In this document: piece after piece, positions 1 to 10,654 of the stretch | Numbering within the stretch: position 1 is the first letter of the stretch | Layout of the letters: each line of letters opens with the position of its first letter | Source: Nannocystis sp. RBIL2 | GTDB taxonomy: Bacteria > Myxococcota_A > Polyangia > Nannocystales > Nannocystaceae | Assembly: GCF_026626745.1 (NCBI RefSeq) | Contig: NZ_JAPNJW010000001.1 | Span: forward strand, 2,340,001 to 2,404,000 | Length of the DNA stretch: 64,000 bases | Reading direction: 5' to 3' | The notes under the pieces: model-generated | What the model was told of the DNA's origin: nothing | Seen by the model: the letters and a program-made list of their open reading frames with translations, nothing else | Database searches by the model: none | Made by a program: the position numbers and the translations under genes

Positions 1-1
1 C

Positions 2-1726
2 ACCCCTCCGGGCGGTCCGACCCTGGCCACCAACCCCGACCACGCCGGCGCGATCTTCCGCAGCTCGCCCAACTACGGCAGCCGCCCGGCCGGCGTCACC
101 GGCGAGCGGCGCATGGTCATCATCCACTCGTGCGAGGGCGCCTACTCAGGCTGCTGGGGCTGGCTCGTCAACAAGGACTCGGGCGTCAGCGCTCATTACG
201 TGGTCAAGGAGGACGGCTCGGAGATCTCCCAGCTCGTCAAGGAGGACAAGCGGGCCTGGCACATCGCCGCGAGCTACGACAAGAGCCTCAACGGCGGGCA
301 AGAGTCGCAGCTCCACGGCACCAGTAGCAACAACTTCACCGTCGGCATCGAGCACGCCGGCTACGCCAAGCAAGCCGACTGGAACGCCAACCTGATCGAG
401 CAGTCGGCCAAGCTGGTGTGCGACGTCACCAAGCGCCAGGGCATCCCGCGCGACAAGTACCACGTGGTCGCGCACGGCCAGCTGCAGCCGAACAACCGCA
501 TCGACCCCGGCCCCAATTGGCCGTGGGCCACGTACTTCAACAAGATCGAGGCCGCCTGCGGCGGACAGCCCGAGGACCCGCCGCCGGAGCAGCCCGACCC
601 GAACGAGCCGCCGCCCGACCCGCAGGACCCGCCGCCCGACGATCCGCCGCCGCCGATGAACTCGGATCCATCCGAGATCATCGTCGACAGCAGCAACGGC
701 AACAACGATCCGGCGCGCGCCAAGTTCACCGCCTCCGCCAATTGGTCGGCGACCGCCGCGACGCCCGGCTTCTACGGCAGCAACTATTTGTTCGCCGCCG
801 TCTCGCCGATGTCCGACGCGGCCGAGTTCTCGTTCTACCTCGCGGCCGTCGGCAGCAAGAAAGTCGAGATCTGGTACACCAGCGGCACCAATCGCGCCCC
901 TGACGCGCCGATCGTCGCCTTCGACGCCCAGGGCAAGAACCTCGGCACGGTGAAGGTCAACATGCAAGCAGGCGGCAAGGCGTGGACCGCCGTCGGCACC
1001 TTCGCCTTCACCGCCGGGTGGAACAAGATCGCGGTGTCGCGCTGGACCACCGGCAATTACGTCGTCATCGCCGACGCCATCCGCGTCACCGCGGCCGGCG
1101 ACGATCCGCCGCCCCCGCCGCCGAACGGCGACCCGACCTACGATCAGTTGCTCGCGCTGACGCAGAGCTGCACGCAGCTGCCGGGCACCACCAAGTTCAA
1201 GACCGACTCGGCCGCGGCTGCCACCATCCCGATCTGCCAGCTCGACGGCGCGGTGTGGTGGCGCGCCGACGCCGACATCGACTGCGACGGCGCCCCGGAC
1301 CCCAAGTGCACCGTCGACCCGTACTACCAGCCCGAGACCTCGGCCAAGGACTCGCTGGGCAACTTCATCAACGCGGCCAAGACCGCGTTCCTGGTGGTGC
1401 CGCTGCCGAGCAACGGCTTCGACCCCAAGACCTACGGCATCAAGACCGGCTGGTCCGGCTACGGCAGCGTCGGCGCGATCCTCTACAACGGCAAGCTGAT
1501 CTACGCCCCCTACGCCGACGCCGGCCCGGCCGGCGTCATCGGTGAGCTGTCGTACCGCGCGGCCGAGCTGCTCGGCATCCCGCCGAGCCCGATCAACGGC
1601 GGCGTCGCCAGCGGCGTCACTTACATCGTCTTCACCGGCGCCAACTACGTCGACCCGATCGAGAGCCAGTCCGCCGCCGACGCGCTCGGCAAGCAACTGG
1701 CCGCCCAGCTGCTGGTCGACAACTGA
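2..1726 (+). CDS. Secreted N-acetylmuramoyl-L-alanine amidase / golvesin-like / GH75 chitosanase-like fusion (5' end outside window)
   Basis: The frame is open from base 2, so the N-terminus (presumably a signal peptide) lies upstream; 574 residues are visible. Residues about 20-185 form an amidase_2 domain that cleaves the MurNAc-L-Ala bond of peptidoglycan. Zinc ligands are visible as H42 (VIIHS), H158 (VVAHG) and D168 (RIDPG), with E117 in GIEHAGY. A Pro/Asp-rich linker follows, then a beta-sandwich like the golvesin/Xly carbohydrate-binding domain (about 222-372), a second Pro linker, and a C-terminal region (about 380-570) resembling GH75 chitosanases (ADADIDCDG, then [19 protein letters not shown] and a [17 protein letters not shown] motif). 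One polypeptide thus carries two glycan-degrading activities, fitting a bacteriolytic or fungus-attacking predator. The amidase call is firm; GH75 is from remembered motifs. Confidence 0.85.
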   Translation, partial: TPPGGPTLATNPDHAGAIFRSSPNYGSRPAGVTGERRMVIIHSCEGAYSGCWGWLVNKDSGVSAHYVVKEDGSEISQLVKEDKRAWHIAASYDKSLNGGQESQLHGTSSNNFTVGIEHAGYAKQADWNANLIEQSAKLVCDVTKRQGIPRDKYHVVAHGQLQPNNRIDPGPNWPWATYFNKIEAACGGQPEDPPPEQPDPNEPPPDPQDPPPDDPPPPMNSDPSEIIVDSSNGNNDPARAKFTASANWSATAATPGFYGSNYLFAAVSPMSDAAEFSFYLAAVGSKKVEIWYTSGTNRAPDAPIVAFDAQGKNLGTVKVNMQAGGKAWTAVGTFAFTAGWNKIAVSRWTTGNYVVIADAIRVTAAGDDPPPPPPNGDPTYDQLLALTQSCTQLPGTTKFKTDSAAAATIPICQLDGAVWWRADADIDCDGAPDPKCTVDPYYQPETSAKDSLGNFINAAKTAFLVVPLPSNGFDPKTYGIKTGWSGYGSVGAILYNGKLIYAPYADAGPAGVIGELSYRAAELLGIPPSPINGGVASGVTYIVFTGANYVDPIESQSAADALGKQLAAQLLVDN

Positions 1727-1740
1727 CCTGCGCATTCCGC

Positions 1741-1842
1741 CATGTCCTGGAGAGCATGTACCTCCGGACATGCGCCTCCGGGCCTCCTCGACCGGCCTCA
1801 CCCGCGCCGCGGCCGCGCACATGTCCCGAGGGGCATTGTGCG
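1741..1842. repeat. Degenerate copies of the CATGTC-N6-GACATG palindrome family
   Basis: Two imperfect copies follow the amidase stop. The first has left arm GAGCATGTA (1752-1760), spacer CCTCCG and right arm GACATGCGC (1767-1775); a further CATGTC half-site is at 1742. The second has left arm CGCACATGTC (1816-1825), spacer CCGAGG and right arm GGCATTGTGCG (1832-1842), with one extra T. The six-base spacer matches the perfect copies elsewhere in the window. The rest of 1727-2018 shows no gene. Confidence 0.5.
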
Positions 1843-2018
1843 CAGGAGCACCGTCCGGACCCGCGGCGGCCGCGCGAACGGCGAGCGTCGCGCTGCCGCC
1901 GAGGCCGTCAGGGCCCTGGAGCGGCCGTTTTTCACGTGTGAGGAGCCCCCGCGCCGGGGCCCACCGCCGCGGCCTGCGCCACTTGGCGTCGCGCATTCGG
2001 GCGCGCAAAATTCGGCGC

Positions 2019-3329
2019 ATGGCGGACGTCTCGCACCTCGAATCACGGCAGGGGCACCTGATCGCCGTCGTCCAGGAGTTGTCGCTGGCCCGCTCCCTGG
2101 ACGAAGTCACCGCGATCGTCCGTCATGCCGCCCGCGCGCTCGTCGGGGCTGACGGCGCCACCTTCGTCCTGCGTGACTGCGGTCAGTGCTTCTACGCGGA
2201 CGAGGAGGCGATAAGTCCGCTGTGGAAGGGCAAGCGGTTCCCCATGGAGCTCTGCGCCAGCGGGTGGGTCATGCAACGCGCGCAGCACCTCGTCATCGAG
2301 GACGTGTTCGTCGACCCGCGGATCCCCGGCGACGCGTATCGACCCACCTTCGTCAAGAGCATGGCGATGGTGCCGATCCGCAAGGCCCGGCCGATCGGCG
2401 CCATCGGCACGTACTGGGCCCGGCACCGCGTCGCCGGCGAGGACGAGGTGCGGCTGCTGCAAGCGCTGGCCGACAGCACCTCGATCGCGCTCGAGAACGT
2501 CGAGCTCTACAACGACCTCGAGCGCCGCGTCCGCGACCGGACCGCCCAGCTCGAGGCGCTCAACGACGAGCTCGGCGCGTTCGCCTACGCCGTCTCGCAC
2601 GACCTGCGCGCGCCCCTGCGGGCGATCGCCGGCTTCAGCCGCGCGCTCGACGAGCGCTGCGGCGCGCAGCTCGACGCCCGCGGCCGCGACTGTCTGGACC
2701 GCGTGCGCCGCGGCGCCGCCCGCATGGATCGCATGATCGACGACATGCTCGACCTCTCGCGCGTCGGCGGGGGCGCCGACTCACCGCGGCGGCAATCGAT
2801 CGACCTGTCCGGGCTCGCGCGCAGCGTCGCCGCCGAGCTGCAGGCCGGGCACACCACCCACCGCGTGTGCGTCGTCGTCCAGGACGGCCTCGACGTCCTG
2901 GCCGACGCCGGCCTCGTGCGCCTGCTGCTGCAGAACCTGCTCGGCAACGCCTTCAAGTTCACGCGCCCGTGCGCCGAGCCCATGGTCGAGGTGGGCGCCG
3001 AGGTCTCGCCCGCCGGCGAGCGGGTCTATCACGTGCGGGACAACGGCGTCGGCTTCGACGCCTCCCGCCAGGAAGAGCTGTTCGGGCCATTCCGCCGCCT
3101 CCACGACGCCAGCGAGTTCCCCGGCGACGGCATCGGCCTCGCCACGGTGCAGCGGATCGTCCGGCGTCACCGCGGCCGGATCTGGGCCGAGTCTGCGCCC
3201 GGCAGCGGCGCCACCTTCTTTTGGACCCTCTCGCCCGCGAGCGTCGATCCTGTCCCTCAGGACATCCGCAGGGACTCGGACGCGCGGCCTCGCGGCGGCG
3301 CCGAGCCGGCGCTGGTAGGCGCCCGGTGA
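2019..3329 (+). CDS. GAF-domain sensor histidine kinase
   Basis: A 436-residue cytoplasmic sensor kinase with no membrane segment. Residues about 10-165 are a GAF domain (LSLARSLDEVTAIVRHAARAL to IALENVELYNDL), followed by a coiled linker, a HisKA domain with phospho-accepting H194 in SHDLRAPL, and a HATPase_c domain (N box LLGNAFKF, G box DNGVGF, then GDGIGLATVQRIVRRH). This order resembles the bacteriophytochrome-like kinase group, but no PHY domain or bilin-binding Cys was identified, so the signal is unknown. ATG 2019 is the first good start: the frame is open upstream but reads as low-quality composition. The stop overlaps the GTG of the next gene, so the two are probably translationally coupled and form a relay. 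Confidence 0.85.
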   Translation: MADVSHLESRQGHLIAVVQELSLARSLDEVTAIVRHAARALVGADGATFVLRDCGQCFYADEEAISPLWKGKRFPMELCASGWVMQRAQHLVIEDVFVDPRIPGDAYRPTFVKSMAMVPIRKARPIGAIGTYWARHRVAGEDEVRLLQALADSTSIALENVELYNDLERRVRDRTAQLEALNDELGAFAYAVSHDLRAPLRAIAGFSRALDERCGAQLDARGRDCLDRVRRGAARMDRMIDDMLDLSRVGGGADSPRRQSIDLSGLARSVAAELQAGHTTHRVCVVVQDGLDVLADAGLVRLLLQNLLGNAFKFTRPCAEPMVEVGAEVSPAGERVYHVRDNGVGFDASRQEELFGPFRRLHDASEFPGDGIGLATVQRIVRRHRGRIWAESAPGSGATFFWTLSPASVDPVPQDIRRDSDARPRGGAEPALVGAR

Positions 3330-4459
3330 CCCGCCACCTCGCGGTCATGGTCGTCGACGACGACGAGGAGGACGCCATGCTCCTCGTCTACGAGCTCGAG
3401 CGCGGCGGCTTCGACGTCCGCTGGGTCTGCGTCGACACCGCCGAGGACATGCGCGACGAGCTCGAGCGCGGCGGCTGGGAGCTCGTGCTGTCCGACTGCG
3501 CCATGCCGCGCTTCAGCGGCCGCGAGGCGCTCGACGAGCTCCACGCCTCCGGCCTCGACCTGCCGTTCATCGTCGTGTCCGGCGCCATGCGCGAGGAGGA
3601 CGCCGTCGACGCCCTCCGCGCCGGCGCCCACGACTTCATCGTCAAGGGTCGGCTCGCGCGGCTCTTGCCCGCGGTCGAGCGCGAGCTGCGAGAGGCCCAG
3701 CTGCGCCGGCGCCAGCGCGAGACCGAGGCGCGGCTGGCCGAGACGGAGAAGCTGCGCGCGCTCGGCCTGATGGCCGCCGGCATCGCTCACGACCTGCGCA
3801 ACATCTTCACCCCGCTGACGCTGCACACCGGCCTGCTGCGGCGGCTCGTCGCCGACCACCCGCAGGCCATGCATTCGCTCTGCAAGCTCGAGCACGGCCT
3901 GGCGATCGGCGTCCAGGTCATCGATCGCCTCAGCGGCTTCAGCCGGCGCGGCGGCGGCGTCGAGACGGTCACGGGCGCGCTCGCCGAGCTCGCCCGCGAG
4001 GCCGTCGAGCTGTGCCGTCACCGCTCGCCCCCGCAGGTGCGGCTGGTCGTCGACGAGACCTCGCCGACCCCGCCGGTGCAGATCTGCCCGGGCGAGTTCA
4101 CCTCGGCGCTGGTCAACCTGATCGGCAACGCGCTCGACGCGGTCGAGACCGTCGGCACCGTCACAGTGCGCACCGGCGCCGGCGCCGGCGGGGCCTACGT
4201 CGAGGTCGTCGACGACGGCCCCGGCATCGCCGCCGAGGTGCAGGCGCGCATGCTCGAGCCCTTCTTCACCACCAAGGCGGAGGGCACCGGCCTCGGGCTA
4301 GCGATCGTCCGCGCCTTCGTCGACCGTCACGGCGGCAAGCTGTCCTTCGAGACAGCCCCGGGCGCCGGGACCTGCGTGCGCATGTGGTTCCCGACGCTCC
4401 TCGCGGCTCAGGCCGCGCCCTTGAACGGGGCCGCCGGCGCCGCCTCGGGGATGCCGTAG
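3326..4459 (+). CDS. Response regulator-histidine kinase hybrid (REC-HisKA-HATPase)
   Basis: A 377-residue soluble hybrid. The N-terminal receiver has acidic D11/D12, phospho-acceptor D57 (LSDCAMP), S85 and K107 (IVKG). A helical linker leads to a HisKA-like segment with H155 (GIAHDLRN) and a HATPase domain (NLIGNALDAVE; VVDDGPGI; GTGLGLAIVRAFVDRHGG). Receiver-first kinases are typically driven by phosphorylation from an upstream kinase, here most likely the GAF kinase encoded immediately before. GTG 3326 was chosen because it overlaps the preceding stop (GTGA); an in-frame ATG at 3347 is the alternative. Its 3' end overlaps the tail of the convergent baeRF-like gene by 52 bases. Confidence 0.83.
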   Translation: MTRHLAVMVVDDDEEDAMLLVYELERGGFDVRWVCVDTAEDMRDELERGGWELVLSDCAMPRFSGREALDELHASGLDLPFIVVSGAMREEDAVDALRAGAHDFIVKGRLARLLPAVERELREAQLRRRQRETEARLAETEKLRALGLMAAGIAHDLRNIFTPLTLHTGLLRRLVADHPQAMHSLCKLEHGLAIGVQVIDRLSGFSRRGGGVETVTGALAELAREAVELCRHRSPPQVRLVVDETSPTPPVQICPGEFTSALVNLIGNALDAVETVGTVTVRTGAGAGGAYVEVVDDGPGIAAEVQARMLEPFFTTKAEGTGLGLAIVRAFVDRHGGKLSFETAPGAGTCVRMWFPTLLAAQAAPLNGAAGAASGMP

Positions 4460-5520
4460 AACAGCCGGGCCGCTAGCCCGCCTTCTTGCAGCACGCGCTC
4501 GGCCGCTGCGCCGGCGATCAGCTCGATGCGGGCGCCCGCCGCCATCGCCAGCTCGGGCAGGTTCACCTGCAGCTCGGGCTCGGCCAGCGGCCAGGGCACC
4601 AGGAGCAGCTCGACCTGCTTGTTCTTCAGGCAAGCGAGCACCGTGGCGATCCCCAGCGCCCCGCGGCCGCCGGCCTTGGCCAGGTCGACCACCTCGTCGA
4701 CCAGCGCGCACTCGTGGGCCCGCTCGTGCTCGAGCGCGTGCGGCATGAGGTGGTCCCACACGGCCTGGTCACTGAGGTGCATCTGCGTCGGCACCACCGC
4801 GATCACGGCCTTGCGCACCGTGTAGTGCATGAGGCCCTGGACCGCGTGGGCCGACGTGTCGATCCCGCCGAGCAGGATCCGCTTGGCACCTGTCTCTTCG
4901 AGCAGGTTACCGCATTGCTCGGCGACCTGGCGGTAGAACCGGCGCGTATGGTCGCTGATCGTCGCCTCGAAGGCGTCGCGGTTGTTGCCGCCCTGGGTGT
5001 AACCGCCCTCGCCGCGGCCGGTCGCCGGCAGGTACTTCGGCGGGAAGTCGTACTCGCGCACCTCGTTGTAGCGGGTGCCGCCGAGGCCGGCGCGGCCGAG
5101 GTTGGCGACGAAGAAGCGGACCTTCTCCGAGTCGACCAGGGCCACCACGTACGGCTCGTACTCGTCGAGCAGCCACAGCAGCGAGGCCACCGAAGGGCGG
5201 CCGAAGTGGCACTCGGGCTGGACGATCGGGACCTGCAGCCGGAGCACCTCCTCGGCGCCCGGCGTGAAGAAGGCCGCGACCGCCTTGCACTCCGGCCGCA
5301 GCGTGGCGAAGAACTGCTCGGCCCGCGCGATCAGCTCCGCCGCCGCCGGGTCCTCGTGCGCCGCCTTCAGGTCGCGCAGCGAATTCTTGAGCCAGATCCG
5401 CCAGCCGGGCGTCCGCCCCTGGTTCTCGAACAGCGAGGGATCGACCTGCGCGTAGATCGACAGCGTCTTGTCGGCCGCCGGTTGGCTGAGCACGCGATGG
5501 ACATCGGTAAGCTTGAGCAT
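4408..5520 (-). CDS. baeRF-type (eRF1-like) protein, probably family 10
   Basis: A 370-residue protein beginning MLKLTDVHRVLSQPAADKTLSIYAQVDPS, resembling the bacterial archaeo-eukaryotic release factor (baeRF) families related to the VLRF1/eRF1 fold. Recognisable parts are the N-terminal Sm-like segment with an SIYAQVDP strand, a central RNase-E/eRF1-like region (YVVALVDSEKVRFFVANLG, then ISDHTRRFYRQVAEQ) and a C-terminal Rossmann-like region (ILLGGIDTSAHAVQ; CLKNKQVELLLVPWPL). Such proteins are thought to act on ribosomes or tRNA, but function in this subfamily is not established. The frame extends far upstream without coding character; ATG 5520 has a CGAGG Shine-Dalgarno-like sequence before it. 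The gene is convergent with the kinase gene. Confidence 0.6.
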   Translation of the reverse strand: MLKLTDVHRVLSQPAADKTLSIYAQVDPSLFENQGRTPGWRIWLKNSLRDLKAAHEDPAAAELIARAEQFFATLRPECKAVAAFFTPGAEEVLRLQVPIVQPECHFGRPSVASLLWLLDEYEPYVVALVDSEKVRFFVANLGRAGLGGTRYNEVREYDFPPKYLPATGRGEGGYTQGGNNRDAFEATISDHTRRFYRQVAEQCGNLLEETGAKRILLGGIDTSAHAVQGLMHYTVRKAVIAVVPTQMHLSDQAVWDHLMPHALEHERAHECALVDEVVDLAKAGGRGALGIATVLACLKNKQVELLLVPWPLAEPELQVNLPELAMAAGARIELIAGAAAERVLQEGGLAARLFYGIPEAAPAAPFKGAA

Positions 5521-5804
5521 GCAGACCTCGTTGCCGCGAAGTCTGGGCAATCGGCGCGCTCGTGCAAACCCGGGAGCAACCTCTGCCGGACCAGGCGGCC
5601 GGTCTCGGGCAATCGTGGCAGACGCGACCGCCACGCCGCGAGGCGAGCGCCGACCGGGCGCGATACGTGCGCACCATCGATTCGCCGCCGACGACGGCTC
5701 GCCGGCTTCGGCGAGCACGGCGGTTCCGGAACATCCATTCTCGAATCCGGCCGACCGCGCGAGCGGGCCCGGCCGGGCGCTCGACGAATGGCATGACTCG
5801 CGGC

Positions 5805-7265
5805 TCAGCGTCGGCGCCGGCGGACGAACGCCATGAATCCTGCCACCATCACCAGCGCGTCCGGCCGCCCCCCGGATTCGCATGCGCAGCCCGAGCCGGC
5901 CGGATCGTCCTGTTGGCTCGTATCCCCGCCGTCGCTGTCCCCATGCGTCCCCGCGGTCGCCTCGGAATCCCCGGCCGTCCCCGTGCTCCCTGCGGTCTCC
6001 CCCGGCGTCCCCGTGCCGCTCGTCGTCGGCCCGCTCGTGCCCGCGGTGCCGGTCGTCGGCGCGCCGGAGTCGTCCCCGCCGGTCTCCGTCGTCGTCCCGG
6101 TCGTCCCGGGCCCGCCCGTCGCATCCCCGCCGGTCCCCGGCGTCCCCGTCGATTCCCCGTCCGTCGCCGAGACCCCCGTCAATTCCCCGTCCGTCTCCGA
6201 CGTGCCCGTCGATTCCCCGTCCGTGCTCGCCGTGCCCGTCGTGTCCCCGTCGGTGTCCGTCGATTCCCCGGTGGTCCCCATCTCGGCCGGCCACGGCTCG
6301 CATTCGTCGGGCTGCCAGACATCACCCTGGACGTTGCACTCGTACGGCGAGCCCGCGCACAGCGCGGCCAGCTCGGCCGAAGGATCGACCTCCTGCTTCC
6401 CGAGCGACCCGACCACGTCGTCCCCCACGCATTGCGGTTCGGACAGCACCATCTCGCCGCTCGCCAGGTTGCGCACCTGAACCTGCAGGCACACCGGCGC
6501 GAGGCTGGAGGTCGCCGGATCTGCGCCGACGAAAGTGGCCCCGGGCACCCCGTCGACCACCAATCGGCGCGACGTCATCGCCAGAGTCGACGCCGGCACG
6601 CCCTTCGTCGTCATCGTCACGCCCAGCCGGCCCTCACCCATCAGCGTCGCGCACGCGCCCTTGTTCCACTTGATCTCGATCTCGCAGTCGTCGGTCTCGA
6701 ACAGGAACGGGATCGCGTCGTCACAGCAGACCAGCGCGTCGAGCTCGGCGATCTGCGGCGTGATCGTCACTATCCCCTGCGTCTCGGTCGTCAGCGTGGC
6801 CAGCGGCGCCGCCGGCCCCGCGTCGGCGTGGAACTCGAACACCAGCGGCAGCAGATCGGGCCCGCACGCCTCGCCCTCCGGATCTTCGTCCGGGTTGTCG
6901 AGCGCGCCCTCCACCTGGTACGTGGCCCCCGGCACCAGCGGCGCGGCCGGGCGCCAGATCAGCACGTCATCGATCCCGGTCGTCTCGATCGCCCCTGCGA
7001 TCGGCTGCCCGTCGCGCGTGACCGTGAACGTGATCGCGTCGAGCCACTCCGCCTCGGGCGAGGGCCCGGTCTGCGTGCCCTGCAGCACCAGCACCCCGTC
7101 GATCGGGATCGCCGCGGCGTTGACCGGCGCCAGCGCGGCCCATTGATCGGCGTACCAGCACGGCCCGTGCTGCGGCCCCGGCGAACAGGCGGTGGCCTCG
7201 GCGGGCACCAGGGCCGCGCCGGCCAGCGGAATCGAGACGGACAATGCGCATAAGGAGAGCCGCAT
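5805..7265 (-). CDS. Exported Cys-containing protein with T/G/S-rich tether and MYXO-CTERM-like tail
   Basis: A 486-residue surface protein. It starts MRLSLCALSVSIPLAGAAL, a signal peptide, followed by a 300-residue Cys-containing ectodomain of unknown fold (immunoglobulin-like strands such as PIDGVLVLQGTQTGP). Residues about 330-450 are a long Gly/Thr/Ser/Asp-rich stalk, partly built from 30-bp DNA repeats. The C-terminus reads GSGCACESGG, then a short hydrophobic stretch and FVRRRRR, the layout of a MYXO-CTERM sorting signal (Cys motif, membrane helix, Arg cluster), implying covalent surface anchoring by myxosortase. A TAGAAA hexamer lies 7 nt before the ATG, so the message may be leaderless. 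No catalytic motif was recognised. Confidence 0.72.
   Translation of the reverse strand: MRLSLCALSVSIPLAGAALVPAEATACSPGPQHGPCWYADQWAALAPVNAAAIPIDGVLVLQGTQTGPSPEAEWLDAITFTVTRDGQPIAGAIETTGIDDVLIWRPAAPLVPGATYQVEGALDNPDEDPEGEACGPDLLPLVFEFHADAGPAAPLATLTTETQGIVTITPQIAELDALVCCDDAIPFLFETDDCEIEIKWNKGACATLMGEGRLGVTMTTKGVPASTLAMTSRRLVVDGVPGATFVGADPATSSLAPVCLQVQVRNLASGEMVLSEPQCVGDDVVGSLGKQEVDPSAELAALCAGSPYECNVQGDVWQPDECEPWPAEMGTTGESTDTDGDTTGTASTDGESTGTSETDGELTGVSATDGESTGTPGTGGDATGGPGTTGTTTETGGDDSGAPTTGTAGTSGPTTSGTGTPGETAGSTGTAGDSEATAGTHGDSDGGDTSQQDDPAGSGCACESGGRPDALVMVAGFMAFVRRRRR
6148..6258. repeat. 30-bp in-frame tandem repeat (about 3.7 copies)
   Basis: Units begin at 6148, 6178, 6208 and 6238; each shares GATTCCCCGTCCGT and a GTGCCC-like end. 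On the minus strand they encode ten-residue units around TDGESTGT in the stalk of the MYXO-CTERM-like protein. The period keeps frame, so copy number can change stalk length without disrupting the protein. Confidence 0.75.
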
Positions 7266-7354
7266 GGCCCCATTTCTATCCGAGATCACCGCCCCGCGGC
7301 GCGGGCTCCTGCCATCATTGCAGCGAACGCCTTCGCGGCCGGCAGCCCCCTGCG

Positions 7355-8107
7355 CTAACGCTCGATCGGCCCGAGCGTCTCGGCGAGGAAGCCGTCGATC
7401 GCCAGCTGCGCGCGGCGGGCCGCGTTCGCGTCGTACTGCAGCCCGCGCTCGGGCATCTGCGCGCCGGGGAACGTGAACGCGTGCATCGCGTGGCCGTACG
7501 CGTGGAGCTGCCAGTCGGCGCGGGCCGCGGTCAGCTCGCGGGCCATCCCGAGCACGTCCTCCGGCGGCGCGATCGGGTCCTCCCAGCCGTGCAGCACCAG
7601 GATCTTGGCGCCGATCTTCGGCTGCTCGGGGAAGCCGGGCGGCCGCAGCACCCCGTGGATCGACACCACCCCGCGGACCCCGCCGGCGTTGCTGCGCGCC
7701 GCGTCGAGCGCACACAGGCCGCCGAAGCACCAGCCGATCACCACCAGGCGGTCGGGGTCGACCAGCGGGTGCTGGCGGGCCGCGGCCACCCCGGCGACCA
7801 GGCGGTCGCGCAGCAGCGCGCGGTCGTTCAGCAGCGGGAACATCAGGCGCGAGTTGTCGCCGGTCTCCTCGCCGCGCACGCCCTTGCCGTACACGTCGAG
7901 GGCGAAGGCCACCCGGCCCTGGGCCGCGAATTCCTCGGCGCGGGCGCGAATCGAGCCGTTCTGGCCGTCCCACGCGTGGGCCAGCACCACGCACGCGCGC
8001 GGCCGCCCGGTCGCCCCGTCATGCGCAAGATAGCCCTCGGCCACGATATCGCCGGCGGGGTAATCGACGAACTCGGTGACGATCGATCGGCTCACGGTTG
8101 CGGTCAT
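7355..8107 (-). CDS. Dienelactone hydrolase family alpha/beta hydrolase
   Basis: A 250-residue soluble alpha/beta hydrolase of the dienelactone hydrolase (DLH) family. The family nucleophile is C127 in GWCFGG, with D177 (GWEDP) and a histidine in YGHAMHAFT (H209 by family position) completing the Cys-Asp-His triad. DLH proper hydrolyses dienelactone in chloroaromatic degradation; most homologues have unknown ester or lactone substrates, and no aromatic-degradation gene is nearby. ATG 8107 gives the usual family length; the frame extends upstream into the preceding gap without coding character. The gene is 53 nt downstream of the M19 dipeptidase on the same strand and may be co-transcribed with it. 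Confidence 0.82.
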   Translation of the reverse strand: MTATVSRSIVTEFVDYPAGDIVAEGYLAHDGATGRPRACVVLAHAWDGQNGSIRARAEEFAAQGRVAFALDVYGKGVRGEETGDNSRLMFPLLNDRALLRDRLVAGVAAARQHPLVDPDRLVVIGWCFGGLCALDAARSNAGGVRGVVSIHGVLRPPGFPEQPKIGAKILVLHGWEDPIAPPEDVLGMARELTAARADWQLHAYGHAMHAFTFPGAQMPERGLQYDANAARRAQLAIDGFLAETLGPIER

Positions 8108-8160
8108 CGGCACCCAATTGATTCGCACGCGCGGCCCGGTCCCACAAGCCCCGCGAAAGA

Positions 8161-9609
<1,449 letters not shown>

Positions 9610-9731
9610 CCGCCGATTCTATCACGGGCTCGCGCGCCGCGGCTCGCCTGAAGGTCCGCGGCGCCGCGCCCGCCATGCGTCGCGGGCGACGGCGGCACAG
9701 CGCAATCGCGGCGGCCCGACCTCGTCGCGGG

Positions 9732-10052
9732 TCACAGCGGCGAGGGCGACGGCGACGGTGCCGGCGAGGGCGGGGGCGGCTGCGGCGGCGGCATCGGATT
9801 GGGCGGCGGCTGCGGCTGCGGCGAGGGCGGCTTCGGCCCCGGGCTCGGCGGATTGGGGTTCGGATTCGGGTTCGGGTTCGGGTTCGGCGGCGGCGTCGGG
9901 TTCGGCGTCGGCGACGGCGGAGCCGGGGACGGCTGCATCGTCGCGGCCGAGGCCGCTGCGACGGCCTCGGGCACTGCAATGGTCACCAGCGCCAGCGCGG
10001 CGGCGGTCACCGAAGCGGACTTGAGAATGCGAGTCAGGATGCGCTCTTTCAT
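9732..10052 (-). CDS. Short exported proline-rich protein
   Basis: A 106-residue protein. MKERILTRILKSASVTAAALALVTIAV is a signal peptide with an AVAAASA cleavage region, and nearly all of the remainder (about residues 40-106) is low complexity: PSP, PNP and PQP repeats such as NPNPNPNPNP. It has no catalytic residues or cysteines. A structural or adhesive cell-envelope role is only a guess. On the minus strand a GGAGG sequence lies about 17 nt before the ATG, with a closer GAG. The high proline content and dicodon repetition (GGGTTC units around 9865-9890) suggest slippage-driven expansion. A longer in-frame start upstream is possible but would disrupt the signal peptide. Confidence 0.65.
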   Translation of the reverse strand: MKERILTRILKSASVTAAALALVTIAVPEAVAAASAATMQPSPAPPSPTPNPTPPPNPNPNPNPNPNPPSPGPKPPSPQPQPPPNPMPPPQPPPPSPAPSPSPSPL

Positions 10053-10644
10053 GATCTCAACCGTAGTCGCCTCCAGAGACCCGTCCAGCTGAACCGGGGC
10101 CATTGCTCCACTCACCCCATTCGCTCCCGGCCGCGCAACTCTCGCCGGATCGGCCGAGCCAGCGAGGCCAGGCGTGGCCCGCTGCGATGATTGCCGCGCA
10201 GCGACGAAAACGTGGCCGCACCGGTTGCCTCGATCACGCGCGTCCGCCTCGCCGCGACCTCGCCCGCGCGACGCTCCATCAGCCCCGCCGCGCCGCCTGC
10301 GCGACGACATGACGTACTGCGATTCGCTACCCGTCGATCCGGCGATTCTCCGCTCTCCGCGCGAATCGTACTGCCGCACCGGCGAATGAGCCCGATTCGC
10401 CGTCCGCGTCCGACCCAGGCGGGCCCGCTCGTCATGCCATGATCCTGTTTTAAAAGACATGTCCATCTCGACATGTCTCATCGAACCTCCCCGCCCCGTC
10501 ACGCCAGCCTCCTTCCACCGATGAAGACGCTCCGACCGTCCTCAGCCCACACCAAGAACAACGTTCTTACCGTCACATCCGCCCTCCTAAAAATACTTAA
10601 GTTTTAACTTGACCTTTTTCGCCTTCGATTAAATACTCAAGTCC
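10053..10644. other. Divergent intergenic region, 592 bp
   Basis: It separates the Pro-rich protein gene (minus) from the ArsR gene (plus). It contains one perfect CATGTC-N6-GACATG palindrome (10455-10478) and an AT-rich operator/promoter block at its right edge (10591-10654). No credible ORF, tRNA or other RNA gene was seen in 10060-10450. Confidence 0.6.
10455..10478. repeat. CATGTC-N6-GACATG palindrome, perfect copy
   Basis: Arms AGACATGTC (10455-10463) and GACATGTCT (10470-10478) are perfect inverted repeats of nine bases around the spacer CATCTC. The copy lies in the divergent region and not after a gene, unlike the other copies. Confidence 0.8.
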
Positions 10645-10654
10645 ATGCTTGACC
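10591..10654 (+). promoter_or_regulatory. Duplicated operator and promoter of the arsR/SRPBCC operon
   Basis: Two 24-base boxes begin at 10591 and 10631, exactly 40 bp apart, and match at 18 of 24 positions (AAATACTyAAGT, five variable bases, CTTGACC). Each holds a dyad TYAAG-N6-CTTGA (10598-10613 and 10638-10653). The first box supplies TTGACC (10609-10614) as a -35; AATACT (10632-10637), 17 bp on, is the likely -10. The second dyad covers the start codon. This layout fits autorepression by the encoded ArsR-family protein and a leaderless message (7 nt from -10 to ATG). Confidence 0.65.

Noticed and set aside
146..2110. Long antisense ORF of about 650 codons opposite the amidase gene
   Set aside because: It is an Arg/Val/Asp-rich shadow caused by high GC at third positions; the plus-strand protein has recognisable domains.
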